Shown here: positions 1 to 8,329 of the stretch, piece after piece | Position numbering within the stretch: position 1 is the first letter of the stretch | Layout of the letters: each line of letters opens with the position of its first letter | Source: UBA10329 sp964500205 | Lineage (GTDB): Bacteria; Bacteroidota; Bacteroidia; UBA10329 | Assembly (NCBI GenBank): GCA_964500205.1 | Contig: CAZCNS010000017.1 | Location: forward strand, 12,251-76,250 | Direction of reading: 5' to 3' | DNA: 64,000 nt | Translations under genes and position numbers: made by a program | The notes under the pieces: generated by a model | What the model was told of the DNA's origin: nothing | Databases searched by the model: none | The model's input: the letters and a program-made list of their open reading frames with translations, nothing else

Positions 1-421
1 GGACTACCACACCGCAGCCGACCTCACCGGACAGGCCAACCACATCGGGGTCACCATTCAGGCCGACATCATCAAGCAGAAGCTGCCCACCAACAACGGA
101 GGCTACAACGCGCTTCAGAACTACGGCAAGACCCACAAGAAGGTGTACAGCGAACTGAGCACCGATCACCCGATAGACCTCTGCCGCTACCAGGCCGCCA
201 ACTGCTACATGGGTCGCATCGGCCTCATCAACAGCGGTGGTGCATCGGCAGGCGCGACCGACCTCGCAGAGGCAGTGGAGACAGCCGTCATCAACAAGCG
301 CGCTGGCGGTCACGGCCTCATCAGCGGCCGCAAAGCATTCCAGAAACCCATGAATGAAGGCATCGAGCTGCTCAACGCCATTCAGGACGTGTACCTGAGC
401 AAGGAGGTGACCATAGCGTAA
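1..421 (+). CDS. Class I fructose-bisphosphate aldolase (C-terminal part, 5' end outside window)
   Basis: The open frame enters from the window edge (first codon at base 2) and stops at 419-421, leaving about 139 residues. The segments TGQANHIGVTIQADI, NNGGY and LINSGGAS, followed by a helical end, match the DhnA/FbaB-type class I aldolases of Bacteroidota, which cleave fructose-1,6-bisphosphate to DHAP and glyceraldehyde-3-phosphate through a Schiff base in the cytoplasm. The catalytic lysine region lies upstream and cannot be seen. An AT-rich repeated spacer separates it from accD. Identification is from recognised family motifs only. Confidence 0.85.
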   Translation, partial: DYHTAADLTGQANHIGVTIQADIIKQKLPTNNGGYNALQNYGKTHKKVYSELSTDHPIDLCRYQAANCYMGRIGLINSGGASAGATDLAEAVETAVINKRAGGHGLISGRKAFQKPMNEGIELLNAIQDVYLSKEVTIA

Positions 422-522
422 ATAATTGAAAATGAACAATTAAAAGTTAAGAATTACCCAGAGAACTCTATCTCAGTGCGGTAATCTTTAATTTTTAATT
501 CCTAATTTTTAATTGGTTACCC
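421..522. repeat. AT-rich imperfect inverted repeat spacer (taattttta words)
   Basis: In this otherwise GC-rich sequence the gap between the aldolase and accD is strongly AT-rich. The left arm (about 424-458) carries aattg, aacaatt, aaaagttaag and aatta words. The right arm (about 482-514) carries taatctttaatt, tttttaatt and cctaatttttaatt. The arms are largely complementary around a short GC-richer centre, so the spacer could fold into a long imperfect hairpin. It belongs to a set of word-based inverted spacers seen at three other places in this window. Confidence 0.6.
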
Positions 523-1368
523 ATGAGTTGGTTCAAGCGCATAAAGGAGGGCATCACCACAGGCACTCAGCAGAAGAAGGAGACCCCGGAGGGCCTCTGG
601 TACCGCTGCGATGCGTGCAAGCATGTGGCGCCCACTGCCGACCACGAGGCGAATATGTGGGTGTGCGTCAACTGTGGTCACCATCAGCGCATCGGGTCAA
701 AGGAGTATTTCCACATCCTGTTCGATGACGGCCGTTTCGACCTGTTCAACGAGCAGGTGATGCCCAACGACCCGCTGCATTTCGTGGACTCCAAACCTTA
801 CGACAAACGCCTCCAGGAAACGCAGTCCAAGACCGGACTGGGCGATGCCATCCGCACCGCCAAAGGACTGGTGGACGGCCAACCGCTCATTGTAGCCGCT
901 ATGGACTTCCATTTCATTGGCGGATCCATGGGCAGCGTGGTAGGCGAAAAACTGGCCCGTGCCATCAACCGTTGCATCGAAGAGAATGTGCCGCTGCTCA
1001 TCATCAGCCGCACAGGTGGCGCACGGATGATGGAAGCAGCCTACTCGCTGATGCAGATGGCCAAGGTCTCCGCAAGGTTGGCCCTGCTCTCTCAGAAACG
1101 TATCCCATACATCTCACTGCTCACAGACCCGACCACAGGGGGGGTGACCGCCTCGTTCGCCATGCTGGGCGACCTCAACATCGCAGAGCCGGGCGCGCTC
1201 ATCGGCTTCGCAGGGCCAAGGGTGATCAAGGAGACCATCGGCAAGGATCTGCCCAAGGACTTCCAGACCGCTGAGTTCGTGCTGGAACACGGCTTCCTCG
1301 ACAAGATCGTCCCCAGAAAAGAACTCAAGAGCTTCATCGGCAACATGCTGGGGCTGCTGGCAGAGTAG
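523..1368 (+). CDS. accD: Acetyl-CoA carboxylase carboxyltransferase subunit beta
   Basis: This 281-residue protein matches AccD in length and order. A four-cysteine zinc ribbon lies near residues 28-50 (CDAC and CVNC pairs), followed by the crotonase-fold carboxyltransferase with SRTGGARMMEA, DPTTGGVTASFA and the FAGPRVI oxyanion region. With AccA it moves the carboxyl group from carboxybiotin to acetyl-CoA, making malonyl-CoA for fatty acid synthesis in the cytoplasm. AccA is not in the window; fabI lies 5.5 kb downstream. The ATG at 523 gives the usual MSWFKR start. Confidence 0.97.
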   Translation: MSWFKRIKEGITTGTQQKKETPEGLWYRCDACKHVAPTADHEANMWVCVNCGHHQRIGSKEYFHILFDDGRFDLFNEQVMPNDPLHFVDSKPYDKRLQETQSKTGLGDAIRTAKGLVDGQPLIVAAMDFHFIGGSMGSVVGEKLARAINRCIEENVPLLIISRTGGARMMEAAYSLMQMAKVSARLALLSQKRIPYISLLTDPTTGGVTASFAMLGDLNIAEPGALIGFAGPRVIKETIGKDLPKDFQTAEFVLEHGFLDKIVPRKELKSFIGNMLGLLAE

Positions 1369-1404
1369 TGACCTTGCGTATTTTGCCACCACATCCCAAG
1401 AGCC

Positions 1405-1908
1405 ATGTCAGAGGAACGCATTCAGGTACTCAACGCCACACAGGTGAGGCAGAAGATAGACCGCATCGCCTTCGAGATCTTCGAGCATCACCACAATGAG
1501 TCAACGCTCATAGTGGCAGGCATAGCAGGCAACGGCATGCGACTGGCAGAGCTGCTGGCCGAAAGACTGCGCGAGCTCTCCGCAAAGGAGATACGGCTGG
1601 TGGAAGTGAGCATCGACAAGCACGACCCCCTGAGTACAACCGCTTTCGTCAACATAGAAAAAGAAGAGGCCGAAGGCCGCGTGGTGATTCTCGTGGACGA
1701 TGTGCTCAACAGTGGCCGTACGCTCATGTATGGCGTCATCCATCTGCTGAAAGTGCGCTTGAAGGCCCTGCGCACAGCCATTCTCATAGAGCGCAGTCAC
1801 AAGCAGTTCCCTGTGCGGGCCGATTTCGTGGGCCTCGCCCTCAGCACCACTCTACAGGAACATGTCAAGGTGGAACTGACCGAACCGATGGGCGCTTATT
1901 TGGAATAG
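1405..1908 (+). CDS. Phosphoribosyltransferase family protein (PyrR/type I PRTase-like)
   Basis: A 167-residue type I PRTase. The PRPP-binding loop VILVDDVLNSGRTL lies at about residues 92-105, and a flexible-loop region precedes it. Overall it resembles PyrR and small purine PRTases, but substrate specificity cannot be read from the sequence. A near-consensus TATTTTG box (1379-1385) lies about 20 bp upstream of the ATG and is a likely promoter. The 3' end overlaps the 3' end of the convergent aroK by 13 bp. No pyrimidine genes or PyrR-type attenuator are nearby, so a UMP-regulated PyrR role is not supported. Confidence 0.85.
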   Translation: MSEERIQVLNATQVRQKIDRIAFEIFEHHHNESTLIVAGIAGNGMRLAELLAERLRELSAKEIRLVEVSIDKHDPLSTTAFVNIEKEEAEGRVVILVDDVLNSGRTLMYGVIHLLKVRLKALRTAILIERSHKQFPVRADFVGLALSTTLQEHVKVELTEPMGAYLE

Positions 1909-2405
1909 GCATTCAGCTGCCTGACCAACCCGCCCACATCCCACGTGGCCGCATTCCAGATGATATGTGCCTGCCGATAATATGCCTCACGCTGATCGAG
2001 CAACTTATCCACTGCCCTCACCAACTTATCCCCTGACAGACCGCTGAGCAACGGACGGTCGACACCTTGCAGCTCTATGCGCTGTGCAAGTCTTTCAGGC
2101 TTCATCTCGAGATAGACCACCAAGCCCGACTGCCTCATCGCGGCCATGTTATCATGAAAGCAGGGTGTCCCGCCACCGCAGGCCACAATGCCCGTGTTCT
2201 CTTCAAGGAAATGACTGAGCACATCTCTTTCAAGCTCACGGAAAGCGGCCTCGCCATCCTCCCGGATGATGTCAGCCACCGCCCGACCGCTGCGATCTGC
2301 GATCTCGCTGTCAAGGTCGTGTGCAAGAAGGTCAAGCCGCTTCGCGAGTTCAGGAGCGAGCATTGACTTGCCTGCCCCCATTAAACCGATGAGAAAAATG
2401 TTCAT
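1896..2405 (-). CDS. aroK: Shikimate kinase
   Basis: A 169-residue P-loop kinase that phosphorylates shikimate at the 3-hydroxyl in the chorismate pathway. The Walker A motif GLMGAGKS is at residues 7-14. The shikimate-binding region (DLDSEIADRSGR, then F-REL-E) and the CGGG motif are present, as is the lid arginine region VDRPLL. The start codon overlaps the stop of the upstream SDR gene in an ATGA, so the two are likely translated together. It converges with the phosphoribosyltransferase gene. Confidence 0.95.
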   Translation of the reverse strand: MNIFLIGLMGAGKSMLAPELAKRLDLLAHDLDSEIADRSGRAVADIIREDGEAAFRELERDVLSHFLEENTGIVACGGGTPCFHDNMAAMRQSGLVVYLEMKPERLAQRIELQGVDRPLLSGLSGDKLVRAVDKLLDQREAYYRQAHIIWNAATWDVGGLVRQLNAYSK

Positions 2406-3211
2406 TTGCTCAATGGTGAATCAGGTTCATTTTGAAGTGACCGGTAGACAAGACGGTCAACTATTCTGGGGAAGAATTTCCTGAGGAAGAATGCCAGCTT
2501 GCCCTGCGTGGTCAGCACCACCTCGCGTTTTCGGTGTACTACTCCATTGTAGATGTGGTCAGCCACCTCCTCGGCAGTCATCAGCTTCTGCTCCTCCTTG
2601 GGTGTCTTTCCCTGAGGCGACCCGTCTGCCGTGAGAGCGGTATTGCGGATATTGCTCTCGGTGTAGCCCGGGCACACGGTCATCACGTGAAGTCCTGTTT
2701 TCATGTTCTCCACACGCAGTGCATCCAAGAATCCCTGCATCGCAAACTTGGAAGCCGAGTAGCCCGTGCGCCCCGGCAGTCCCTGAAAGCCCGCCACAGA
2801 TGACACACCCACTACCGAGCCATTATGTTTGAGAAGCTGGCGCATGGCGTAACGCGTGCAGTAAACCGTTCCGAAGAAATTAACCTCCATCAACTCGCGC
2901 ATCACCTTCAAATCAAGATCCTTGAACAGTGCACGCATACTGATGCCCGCATTGTTGATGAGCACATCGATACGTCCGAAGCGGTTCAACGTCTCATTGA
3001 CGAGGCGCACACAGTCGTTTTCGTTGGCCACATCGCCCTGCACTGCGAGCACATCCGCCCCGAGATCACGGACTTCCTGCTCCACCTCGGCCAACCTCTC
3101 GGCATTGCGGGCTGATATGACCACCCGGGCCTCGGCCTTAGCGAAGCGCAGCGCACAAGCCCTACCGATGCCGGAGCTGCCTCCGGTGATGATGATGACC
3201 TTGTCTTTCAT
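2402..3211 (-). CDS. SDR-family oxidoreductase
   Basis: A 269-residue classical short-chain dehydrogenase. It has the Rossmann motif TGGSSGIG at residues 9-16, NNAG near 90, a catalytic serine in the GVSSVAGF stretch and the active-site motif YSASK. The C-terminal part has the basic tail common in the DHRS7-like/YqjQ group that acts on ketones or keto lipids, but the substrate cannot be inferred. It is the first gene of a two-gene unit with aroK (ATGA overlap), with a TATGTTTG box 33 nt upstream of its ATG. Confidence 0.88.
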   Translation of the reverse strand: MKDKVIIITGGSSGIGRACALRFAKAEARVVISARNAERLAEVEQEVRDLGADVLAVQGDVANENDCVRLVNETLNRFGRIDVLINNAGISMRALFKDLDLKVMRELMEVNFFGTVYCTRYAMRQLLKHNGSVVGVSSVAGFQGLPGRTGYSASKFAMQGFLDALRVENMKTGLHVMTVCPGYTESNIRNTALTADGSPQGKTPKEEQKLMTAEEVADHIYNGVVHRKREVVLTTQGKLAFFLRKFFPRIVDRLVYRSLQNEPDSPLSK

Positions 3212-3244
3212 TCCAGATCTGTTGGTGGAAAAAGGATTTCACTG

Positions 3245-3252
3245 CAAACATA
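3245..3252 (-). promoter_or_regulatory. TAnnTTTG promoter box for the SDR-aroK unit
   Basis: Read on the minus strand the bases are TATGTTTG, a perfect match to the Bacteroidota -7 consensus TAnnTTTG, 33 nt before the SDR start codon. No clear TTTG was found at the -33 position, so the call rests on one box and its placement. Confidence 0.5.
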
Positions 3253-3468
3253 TCCATGCCGCCCGTGTTCATGGGCCGTATTCTTTCACACACATCCACA
3301 CTCGGTGAAAAGATGTTCAAACTTTAAGTCTCTTCCAATAAAAAGAATGCTTGCCGTTGTGAAAAGTTTTGTTTACTTTGTCGCAAACCGAGGCGAGCTG
3401 ATTCAGTCAGCCACCTCCACACCCTCAATCATCTGATGATGAGGGTGGGACGCAAGAGATAGCACAAG

Positions 3469-3717
3469 ATGGGAAGACCGCCAACAAGACCCAAGAAACT
3501 CAAGGACGGCTGGTATGTTGAAGTCCGAAACCTCGGCTCCAAGACCGGGATCAAACTCAGACGCGATGACGAACTGGGCATGATGCAGGCCGTTGAGGAG
3601 TATGGGAGGTCAAAGGACGTCATCATACTCGGAGAGTCGAAGAACGGCAAATGGGTGAACGAGGAAAAGGCCAAGAAAGCCGCCAAAGCGGCAGCCAAAA
3701 AGGCCAAGGAGAACTGA
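3469..3717 (+). CDS. Small basic conserved-type protein of unknown function
   Basis: An 82-residue soluble protein. The first half reads like a small beta-rich domain (DGWYVEVRNLGSKTGIKLRRD), followed by a helical segment and then a lysine/alanine tail (EEKAKKAAKAAAKKAKEN) resembling histone-like or nucleic-acid-binding tails. There is no signal peptide or membrane segment. The frame keeps the GC-rich third-position bias of neighbouring genes, and the 250-bp non-coding region upstream leaves room for its own promoter. I do not recognise a named family. Nucleic-acid binding is only an inference from charge. Confidence 0.7.
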   Translation: MGRPPTRPKKLKDGWYVEVRNLGSKTGIKLRRDDELGMMQAVEEYGRSKDVIILGESKNGKWVNEEKAKKAAKAAAKKAKEN

Positions 3718-3720
3718 CCT

Positions 3721-4902
3721 TCAGCGTTTTCCTCTGGAAAAACTGAAGGCGGTCATCGCCAGCACAAAAGCAGCCAGACCTGAACCTACGGCAAGCAGAA
3801 CCCCTCCTATGAGGTACTGCATGAAATTGTCGTGGATATTATTGAGCGAGAGCTGCGAGAACTCTGTGAGCACCATGACGTTCGCATCCACGAACGGACT
3901 GCCCAGCACATAGCTCATATAAATGATGACCGGGATCATCGGTGGTACACTGACATTGGCTGCTGCGATGAACAGCACTTTGTTGAGCCGAAGGGCCACG
4001 GCTGTCGGTATGCCTGTCAGCAACTGAAACCCCCAGATGGGCAGTATGCCGAAGAATACGCCCAGCCCGATACTCGAAGCCTTGCGCATATTGCTCTCTG
4101 ACGGATTCAAAGCCTCATCGCGGATGAGTTTAAGTATCCTGCCACCTGAAAGCAGCCGCTTGGGAAGGTGCCATAGCAGCGCAAGAATCACCAGGTAGGC
4201 ATTGAGAAAACTGATGCGCGTGAAATCAGGACCTGGCCGGAAATGCGAAACCCGCTCATCAGGGTCGTATTTCACCTGAATAGGGACAGGCACAAACCGC
4301 ACACCTCGCCAGGCGAGCTTCACGATGACCTCCACCTCGAACTCAAACCTGTTGGTGAATAGCCACAGCCGTTCCACCTTTTTCAACGGGTAAAGCCTGA
4401 AACCTGTCTGCGTGTCGGGCAGACGAATGCCCGTTTCCACAAAAAACCAGAAGTTGGAAAAACGGTTGGCGAAGCTGTTCGTGCCCGGCATCCCCTCGGC
4501 ATTCAGGTTGCGCGAGCCCATGAGCATCGCTGTGGGATCGGCCCGATGTGCCTCTATGAACTTCGGCAGGTCACTGGCGAAATGCTGACCATCGCTGTCA
4601 ATCGTGATGGCATGATTGAATCCGAGACTGCGAGCCTTGCTAAAGCCCTGCCGCAACGCATAGCCCTTGCCACGATTGGGAGTGTAGGACACCACAGTGA
4701 CCCTATCTGCGAATGACTCCAGAATGGCCGAGGTGGAATCGGTTGCACCATCGCATACCACGATCACATCGTCTGCAAAGTCCAATACCTCGCCCAACAC
4801 ACGAGCCAAGGTGCGCTCATTGTTGTACGTTGGCACAATGATGCAAAGACCCAACTGACGAAGTGCATCTCGGCACTTGAGCATTTCAAAGGAGTTCACC
4901 AT
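3721..4902 (-). CDS. Glycosyltransferase family 2 fused to a DUF2062 membrane domain
   Basis: A 393-residue protein. The N-terminal GT-A domain (about 15-240) has PTYNNERTL, VVCDGATDST and the DSDGQH metal/nucleotide motif. A C-terminal DUF2062 domain (about 270-375) has the SIGLGVFFGILPIWGFQ signature and two hydrophobic spans. Such proteins transfer a sugar at the cytoplasmic membrane face; in flexirubin and aryl-polyene clusters this fusion accompanies acyl-processing genes. Here the only partner is the hotdog gene upstream, whose end overlaps this start by 17 bp. An alternative ATG at 4884 would remove the overlap. Acceptor unknown. Confidence 0.9.
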   Translation of the reverse strand: MVNSFEMLKCRDALRQLGLCIIVPTYNNERTLARVLGEVLDFADDVIVVCDGATDSTSAILESFADRVTVVSYTPNRGKGYALRQGFSKARSLGFNHAITIDSDGQHFASDLPKFIEAHRADPTAMLMGSRNLNAEGMPGTNSFANRFSNFWFFVETGIRLPDTQTGFRLYPLKKVERLWLFTNRFEFEVEVIVKLAWRGVRFVPVPIQVKYDPDERVSHFRPGPDFTRISFLNAYLVILALLWHLPKRLLSGGRILKLIRDEALNPSESNMRKASSIGLGVFFGILPIWGFQLLTGIPTAVALRLNKVLFIAAANVSVPPMIPVIIYMSYVLGSPFVDANVMVLTEFSQLSLNNIHDNFMQYLIGGVLLAVGSGLAAFVLAMTAFSFSRGKR

Positions 4903-5248
4903 TCATTTTCAAGAAAATGGTTTCCCCATTGATACCGGTGCAGGTAAAATGCATCGACCCATCACGCTCCGCAAACTTGTAACGCAACTCCAACTCCTCT
5001 ACCTTATTGGGATCGGTAACACTCAGAAACTTTATCTGTCGCGCACCTGCAAAGGTCAGCTTGCCTCCGATGATGCGGATGGCTTCATCCACCACCATCT
5101 GCGTGAGTGCTGCACCAGGGGCCACGGGCTGACCGGGAAAGTGCCCTTCATAAATAGGATGAGCAGCATCGAGACGGAGCCGCACAACAACGTTGCTCTC
5201 ATCTCGCTCGGTGGCAGTGACTTTATAGAATCCCTCCAAAGTGGTCAT
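4886..5248 (-). CDS. FabZ-like 3-hydroxyacyl-ACP dehydratase (hotdog fold), active-site glutamate replaced
   Basis: Starting at the ATG at 5248 (MTTLEGFYKV) the protein has 120 residues and one hotdog domain. The segment HPIYEGHFPGQPVAPGAAL is the FabZ/FabA active-site loop with its catalytic histidine (HFPG). The residue normally filled by FabZ's catalytic glutamate (VLxIE in FabZ) aligns with Gln in ALTQ. This suggests either a specialised ACP dehydratase, as in aryl-polyene/flexirubin clusters, or a non-catalytic ACP-binding protein. A TAGTTTTG box lies 24 nt upstream. It forms a unit with the DUF2062 glycosyltransferase. Confidence 0.8.
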   Translation of the reverse strand: MTTLEGFYKVTATERDESNVVVRLRLDAAHPIYEGHFPGQPVAPGAALTQMVVDEAIRIIGGKLTFAGARQIKFLSVTDPNKVEELELRYKFAERDGSMHFTCTGINGETIFLKMNGELL

Positions 5249-5272
5249 GTTCAAAAAGAAGAAGCGATGCGA

Positions 5273-5280
5273 CAAAACTA
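5273..5280 (-). promoter_or_regulatory. TAnnTTTG promoter box for the hotdog/GT2 unit
   Basis: Minus-strand TAGTTTTG, 24 nt before the start chosen for the hotdog protein. It supports the internal start at 5248, since the longer frame would begin upstream of this box. Confidence 0.5.
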
Positions 5281-5413
5281 AGACCCTGATGAGGTAAGAA
5301 CACCTTCGGCCCATGCTGCCGGGGTATGTACGCGACCAACCACCCGACTTTTAATTCAGACATTTGTGCCCTGTCCCGTTCGGGAAGAACAACCAACAAT
5401 CCAAACAACAAGC

Positions 5414-5908
5414 ATGAGCATTACCATTGCAAGCCAACACGTGGCTCAGATTCACTACACCCTTCGCGATGCCGAAGGCCAGATACTCGACTCAAGCGAG
5501 GGCCGCGACCCTTTGGCCTACATTCAAGGTATTGGAAACCTCATTCCCGGCCTGGAACGCGAACTGGAAGGGAAAACGACCGGTGACAAGGTGAAAGCTG
5601 TCATCGCCCCTGCTGATGCCTATGGTGAGTACGATGAGCAGATGGTACACCTCGTGCCTCTCAGCGGCTTTCAGAGCGGTGACGGTGAAGAGCTTCAGGT
5701 GGGCATGCAAGTGCAGATAGACACAGGCGAGGGCCATGCTGTTGCCATGGTCACGAACATCGATGGCGATGATGTGACCCTCGACCTCAATCACCCGCTC
5801 GCAGGCGCAGAGCTCCATTTTGACGTTGAGATCGTGAGCGTTCGCGAAGCCACGTCTGAGGAACTCGCGCACGGCCATGCGCATGGCGTAGGCGGACACC
5901 ACCATTGA
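5414..5908 (+). CDS. FKBP-type peptidyl-prolyl isomerase, SlyD-like
   Basis: From the ATG at 5414 (MSITIASQHV) the protein has 164 residues. The FKBP domain is split by an insert-in-flap domain as in SlyD: the first FKBP half with Y-L-D and the GNLIPGLE motif, the IF domain (about 70-125), then the return strand LAGAELHFDVEIVSV. The histidine-rich end (HGHAHGVGGHHH) is a likely Ni/Zn-binding tail, as in SlyD. It is cytosolic and should act in proline isomerisation, chaperoning or metal delivery. No metal enzyme genes are adjacent. Confidence 0.93.
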   Translation: MSITIASQHVAQIHYTLRDAEGQILDSSEGRDPLAYIQGIGNLIPGLERELEGKTTGDKVKAVIAPADAYGEYDEQMVHLVPLSGFQSGDGEELQVGMQVQIDTGEGHAVAMVTNIDGDDVTLDLNHPLAGAELHFDVEIVSVREATSEELAHGHAHGVGGHHH

Positions 5909-6082
5909 TCCGATTGATTATTGCTGATTGTTGATTGCTGATTGTAGAGTATCCCTGTGCACTCTGCCTTATCGGCATTTCATTGCAAGTCAACTTCAAC
6001 TGGTTGATATGCGTTTTAAGGAGAATTTATTCCGAACAACCAGACGTTCGGCCCAAATCATCACTCGACAATCATCAATTCC
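5909..6082. repeat. Spacer with gattgctgattg words and partial inverted copy
   Basis: The spacer begins with tandem variants of gattgattattgctgattg (about 5909-5945) and ends with atcatcactcgacaatcatcaatt (about 6057-6080), which is partly complementary to the left block. Between them is ordinary sequence with no open frame I support. It has the same architecture as the spacers at 421-522, 58456-58651 and 62306-62517, built from a different word. Confidence 0.5.
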
Positions 6083-6874
6083 ATGACTCCCGGCAACAAC
6101 ACTACCGAGCAGAAGCTGGAGCAATTCGGTCGTCTGCTGCGCATCATGGACGAGCTGCGCGAGCAATGCCCGTGGGACCGCAAGCAGACTCTTGAATCGC
6201 TGCGCCACCTGACCATCGAGGAGACCTTCGAGCTGGCCGATGCCATCGCTGACGGTAACCTCGATGAGATACGGAAGGAGATCGGGGACATCATGCTGCA
6301 TATGGTGTTCTATGCCCGCATCGGGTCGGAAAAGGGCGCATTTGACATCGCAGACGTCATAGATTCTCTCTGTGAGAAGCTCATCCACCGCCACCCACAC
6401 ATATACGGTGACGTGAAAGTGGCCGATGAGCAAGAGGTGAAACAAAATTGGGAGAAGCTGAAGCTGAAAGAGGGGGCGAAGTCAGTGCTGTCGGGCGTGC
6501 CCCGCTCACTGCCCGCCATGACCAAGGCCACGCGCATTCAGGACAAGGCCCGTGGCGTGGGCTTCGACTGGGAGCGGCCAGAGCAGGTCTGGGAGAAGGT
6601 GAACGAGGAGCTGGCCGAACTGAAAGCCGAGGTCGATGCCAATGACGACACAGAGCGCGTTGCCGATGAGTTGGGGGACGTGCTCTTCTCGCTTATCAAT
6701 TACGCCCGTTTCCTCGACATCGACCCTGAACTCGCACTGGAACGCACCAACCGCAAGTTCATCAAGCGTTTCCAGTACCTCGAGGAGGGCGCACAGCGCG
6801 ATGGGCGCAGGTTGCAGGACATGACGTTAGAGGAGATGGACAAGTATTGGAACCGCGCCAAGGCAGAGAATTGA
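6083..6874 (+). CDS. mazG: Nucleoside triphosphate pyrophosphohydrolase
   Basis: A 263-residue protein with two MazG all-alpha NTP-PPase domains. The first has CPWDRKQT, EETFELADAI and EIGDIMLH; the second (after about residue 150) has RVADELGDVLFSLINYARF. These acidic helices bind Mg2+ and hydrolyse (d)NTPs to monophosphates, which removes aberrant nucleotides. The length and two-domain layout match E. coli-type MazG. It converges with fabI, leaving 3 bp between the stops. Confidence 0.95.
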   Translation: MTPGNNTTEQKLEQFGRLLRIMDELREQCPWDRKQTLESLRHLTIEETFELADAIADGNLDEIRKEIGDIMLHMVFYARIGSEKGAFDIADVIDSLCEKLIHRHPHIYGDVKVADEQEVKQNWEKLKLKEGAKSVLSGVPRSLPAMTKATRIQDKARGVGFDWERPEQVWEKVNEELAELKAEVDANDDTERVADELGDVLFSLINYARFLDIDPELALERTNRKFIKRFQYLEEGAQRDGRRLQDMTLEEMDKYWNRAKAEN

Positions 6875-6877
6875 ATC

Positions 6878-7669
6878 TCAATCCTGCGGGGCCTCGCCCA
6901 CACTGCTGTATCCACCATCGTGGAACAGGTTCTGCATCGTCACCTTGCGGGTGAGGTCACTGAAAAGCGTAATGCAGTAGTCGGCACACTCCTCTGCCGA
7001 GGCATTTCCCAGCGGTGACTTCTTGTCTGCCTTACCGATGAAATCATCGAAACCCGACACCCCGCTACCGGCTGTGGTCACGGTTGGACTCTGAGAAATG
7101 GTGTTGACCCTCACCTTCTTAGCGTAGCCATAATGGTATCCGAAACTCCGGGCGATGCTTTCCAACAGCGCCTTGGCATCGGCCATGTCGCCATAGCCGG
7201 GATAGGTGCGCTGGGCCGCGATATAGGTCAGGGCCACCACGCTGCCCCACTCATGGATGGCATCGGCCTTCATGCACGATTGCAGCACCCGGTGCAATGA
7301 CATGGCAGAGATATCGAGGGTCTTGTGCAGGAAATCGTAGTTGAGGTCGTCATAGCTGCGGCCCTTGCGCACATTGGGCGACATGCCCACGCTGTGCAGT
7401 ACGAAATCCACCTGACCGAACTGCTCCTTGGCCGCAGCGATGAGGCTGTCTATGTCCTCTTGCACCGTCACATCTGCAGGTATCACCTGCGCCCCTACCT
7501 TCTCGGCCAAGGCGTTGATGGTGCCCATCCGAAGGGCCACAGGGGCATTGGTGAGGATGAACTCCGCTCCCTCCTCATGGCATTTCTCCGCCACCTTCCA
7601 AGCGATGCTCCGCTCGTCCAGCGCACCGAAGATGATGCCCTTTTTTCCTTTCAGAAGTCCATAAGCCAT
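6878..7669 (-). CDS. fabI: Enoyl-[acyl-carrier-protein] reductase (NADH), FabI
   Basis: With the ATG at 7669 (MAYGLLKGKK, the usual start in Bacteroidota) the protein has 263 residues. It reduces enoyl-ACP in the last step of each fatty-acid elongation cycle. The divergent-SDR features are visible: GIIFGALDERSIAWK for cofactor binding, SVGMSPN, and a tyrosine-lysine pair in the YGDMADAKALL stretch. The longer frame adds eight residues without support. accD at the start of the window belongs to the same pathway but is not in the same transcript. Confidence 0.95.
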   Translation of the reverse strand: MAYGLLKGKKGIIFGALDERSIAWKVAEKCHEEGAEFILTNAPVALRMGTINALAEKVGAQVIPADVTVQEDIDSLIAAAKEQFGQVDFVLHSVGMSPNVRKGRSYDDLNYDFLHKTLDISAMSLHRVLQSCMKADAIHEWGSVVALTYIAAQRTYPGYGDMADAKALLESIARSFGYHYGYAKKVRVNTISQSPTVTTAGSGVSGFDDFIGKADKKSPLGNASAEECADYCITLFSDLTRKVTMQNLFHDGGYSSVGEAPQD

Positions 7670-7749
7670 GATGCTGTTGTTTGGTTGCAAAGAACGGAAC
7701 GCAGCTTCAAATCACCCCAACAACGAAATAGTTCAGCGCCTAGCGACCT

Positions 7750-8241
7750 TTAGATACTCACCCTCTGAATCCGTTTACTGAGTTCGGGTATCTGCATAAG
7801 CGCAGCCGTTCCATACCATTCGCGCAATTCCATTTCCAGACTTCCTGCCTGAATGGCCGGGTCTGAGTTGGTGAGGGCCTCGGCCTCCTTCAAGCTGTTC
7901 ACTGCAAAGATGTAAATGCCGCGCACCTCGCCATCATCGAAGAACGGCCCTGCCAGCACCAGTTTGTCCTCATCTGCCATGCGGATGATGTTGTCCATGT
8001 GGGCGCCTTGGAGGGAATCGGCCTGCTCATTGGTCCAGTCGCGGTTGGGGCCACGCTTCAGGTATGCCATCACGTATTTGCGCATGCCATACTGGTCGGC
8101 TCCGAGCTGGGCTGCAAGGGTGCTGTCGTAGGTGGTCTCTTCCATGGCGTTAGGTTCGAGGGTTTCGGTTGTTGGGACGGGCTGCTGGCCGCAGGAGGTG
8201 AGGAGGGCAGCGGCAATCAGAGGAACGGGGACAGGCTTCAT
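7750..8241 (-). CDS. YCII-related domain lipoprotein
   Basis: From the ATG at 8241 the protein has 163 residues, beginning with a short lipoprotein signal (MKPVPVPLIAAALLTSCGQ, lipobox LTSC). The mature part carries a YciI-like ferredoxin-fold domain (VMAYLKRGPNRD, H-x-N-I, LAGPFFDDGEVRGIYIF, then A-E-A-L...DPAIQAG). YciI-like proteins are small and of uncertain activity; a periplasmic lipoprotein version is a Bacteroidota variant. A TAACTTCG box on the minus strand 30 nt upstream may be its promoter. It is divergent from the META lipoprotein. Confidence 0.8.
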   Translation of the reverse strand: MKPVPVPLIAAALLTSCGQQPVPTTETLEPNAMEETTYDSTLAAQLGADQYGMRKYVMAYLKRGPNRDWTNEQADSLQGAHMDNIIRMADEDKLVLAGPFFDDGEVRGIYIFAVNSLKEAEALTNSDPAIQAGSLEMELREWYGTAALMQIPELSKRIQRVSI

Positions 8242-8271
8242 TTGTTGAGGGAAATGACGGGTTGAATACAG

Positions 8272-8297
8272 CGAAGTTAATCTTGTGGATACCTTTG
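8272..8297. promoter_or_regulatory. Divergent promoter boxes between the YCII and META lipoprotein genes
   Basis: The minus-strand box TAACTTCG (8272-8279) and the plus-strand box TACCTTTG (8290-8297, perfect TAnnTTTG) lie 10 bp apart, about 30 nt from their start codons at 8241 and 8330. The two lipoprotein genes may share one regulatory region. Confidence 0.45.
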
Positions 8298-8329
8298 AAC
8301 GATTGGATGTCCTACATTCGTTCTCCATC

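Noticed and set aside
1405..1908. PyrR with an upstream attenuator
   Set aside because: No pyrimidine genes nearby and no antiterminator structure in the 36-bp gap from accD.
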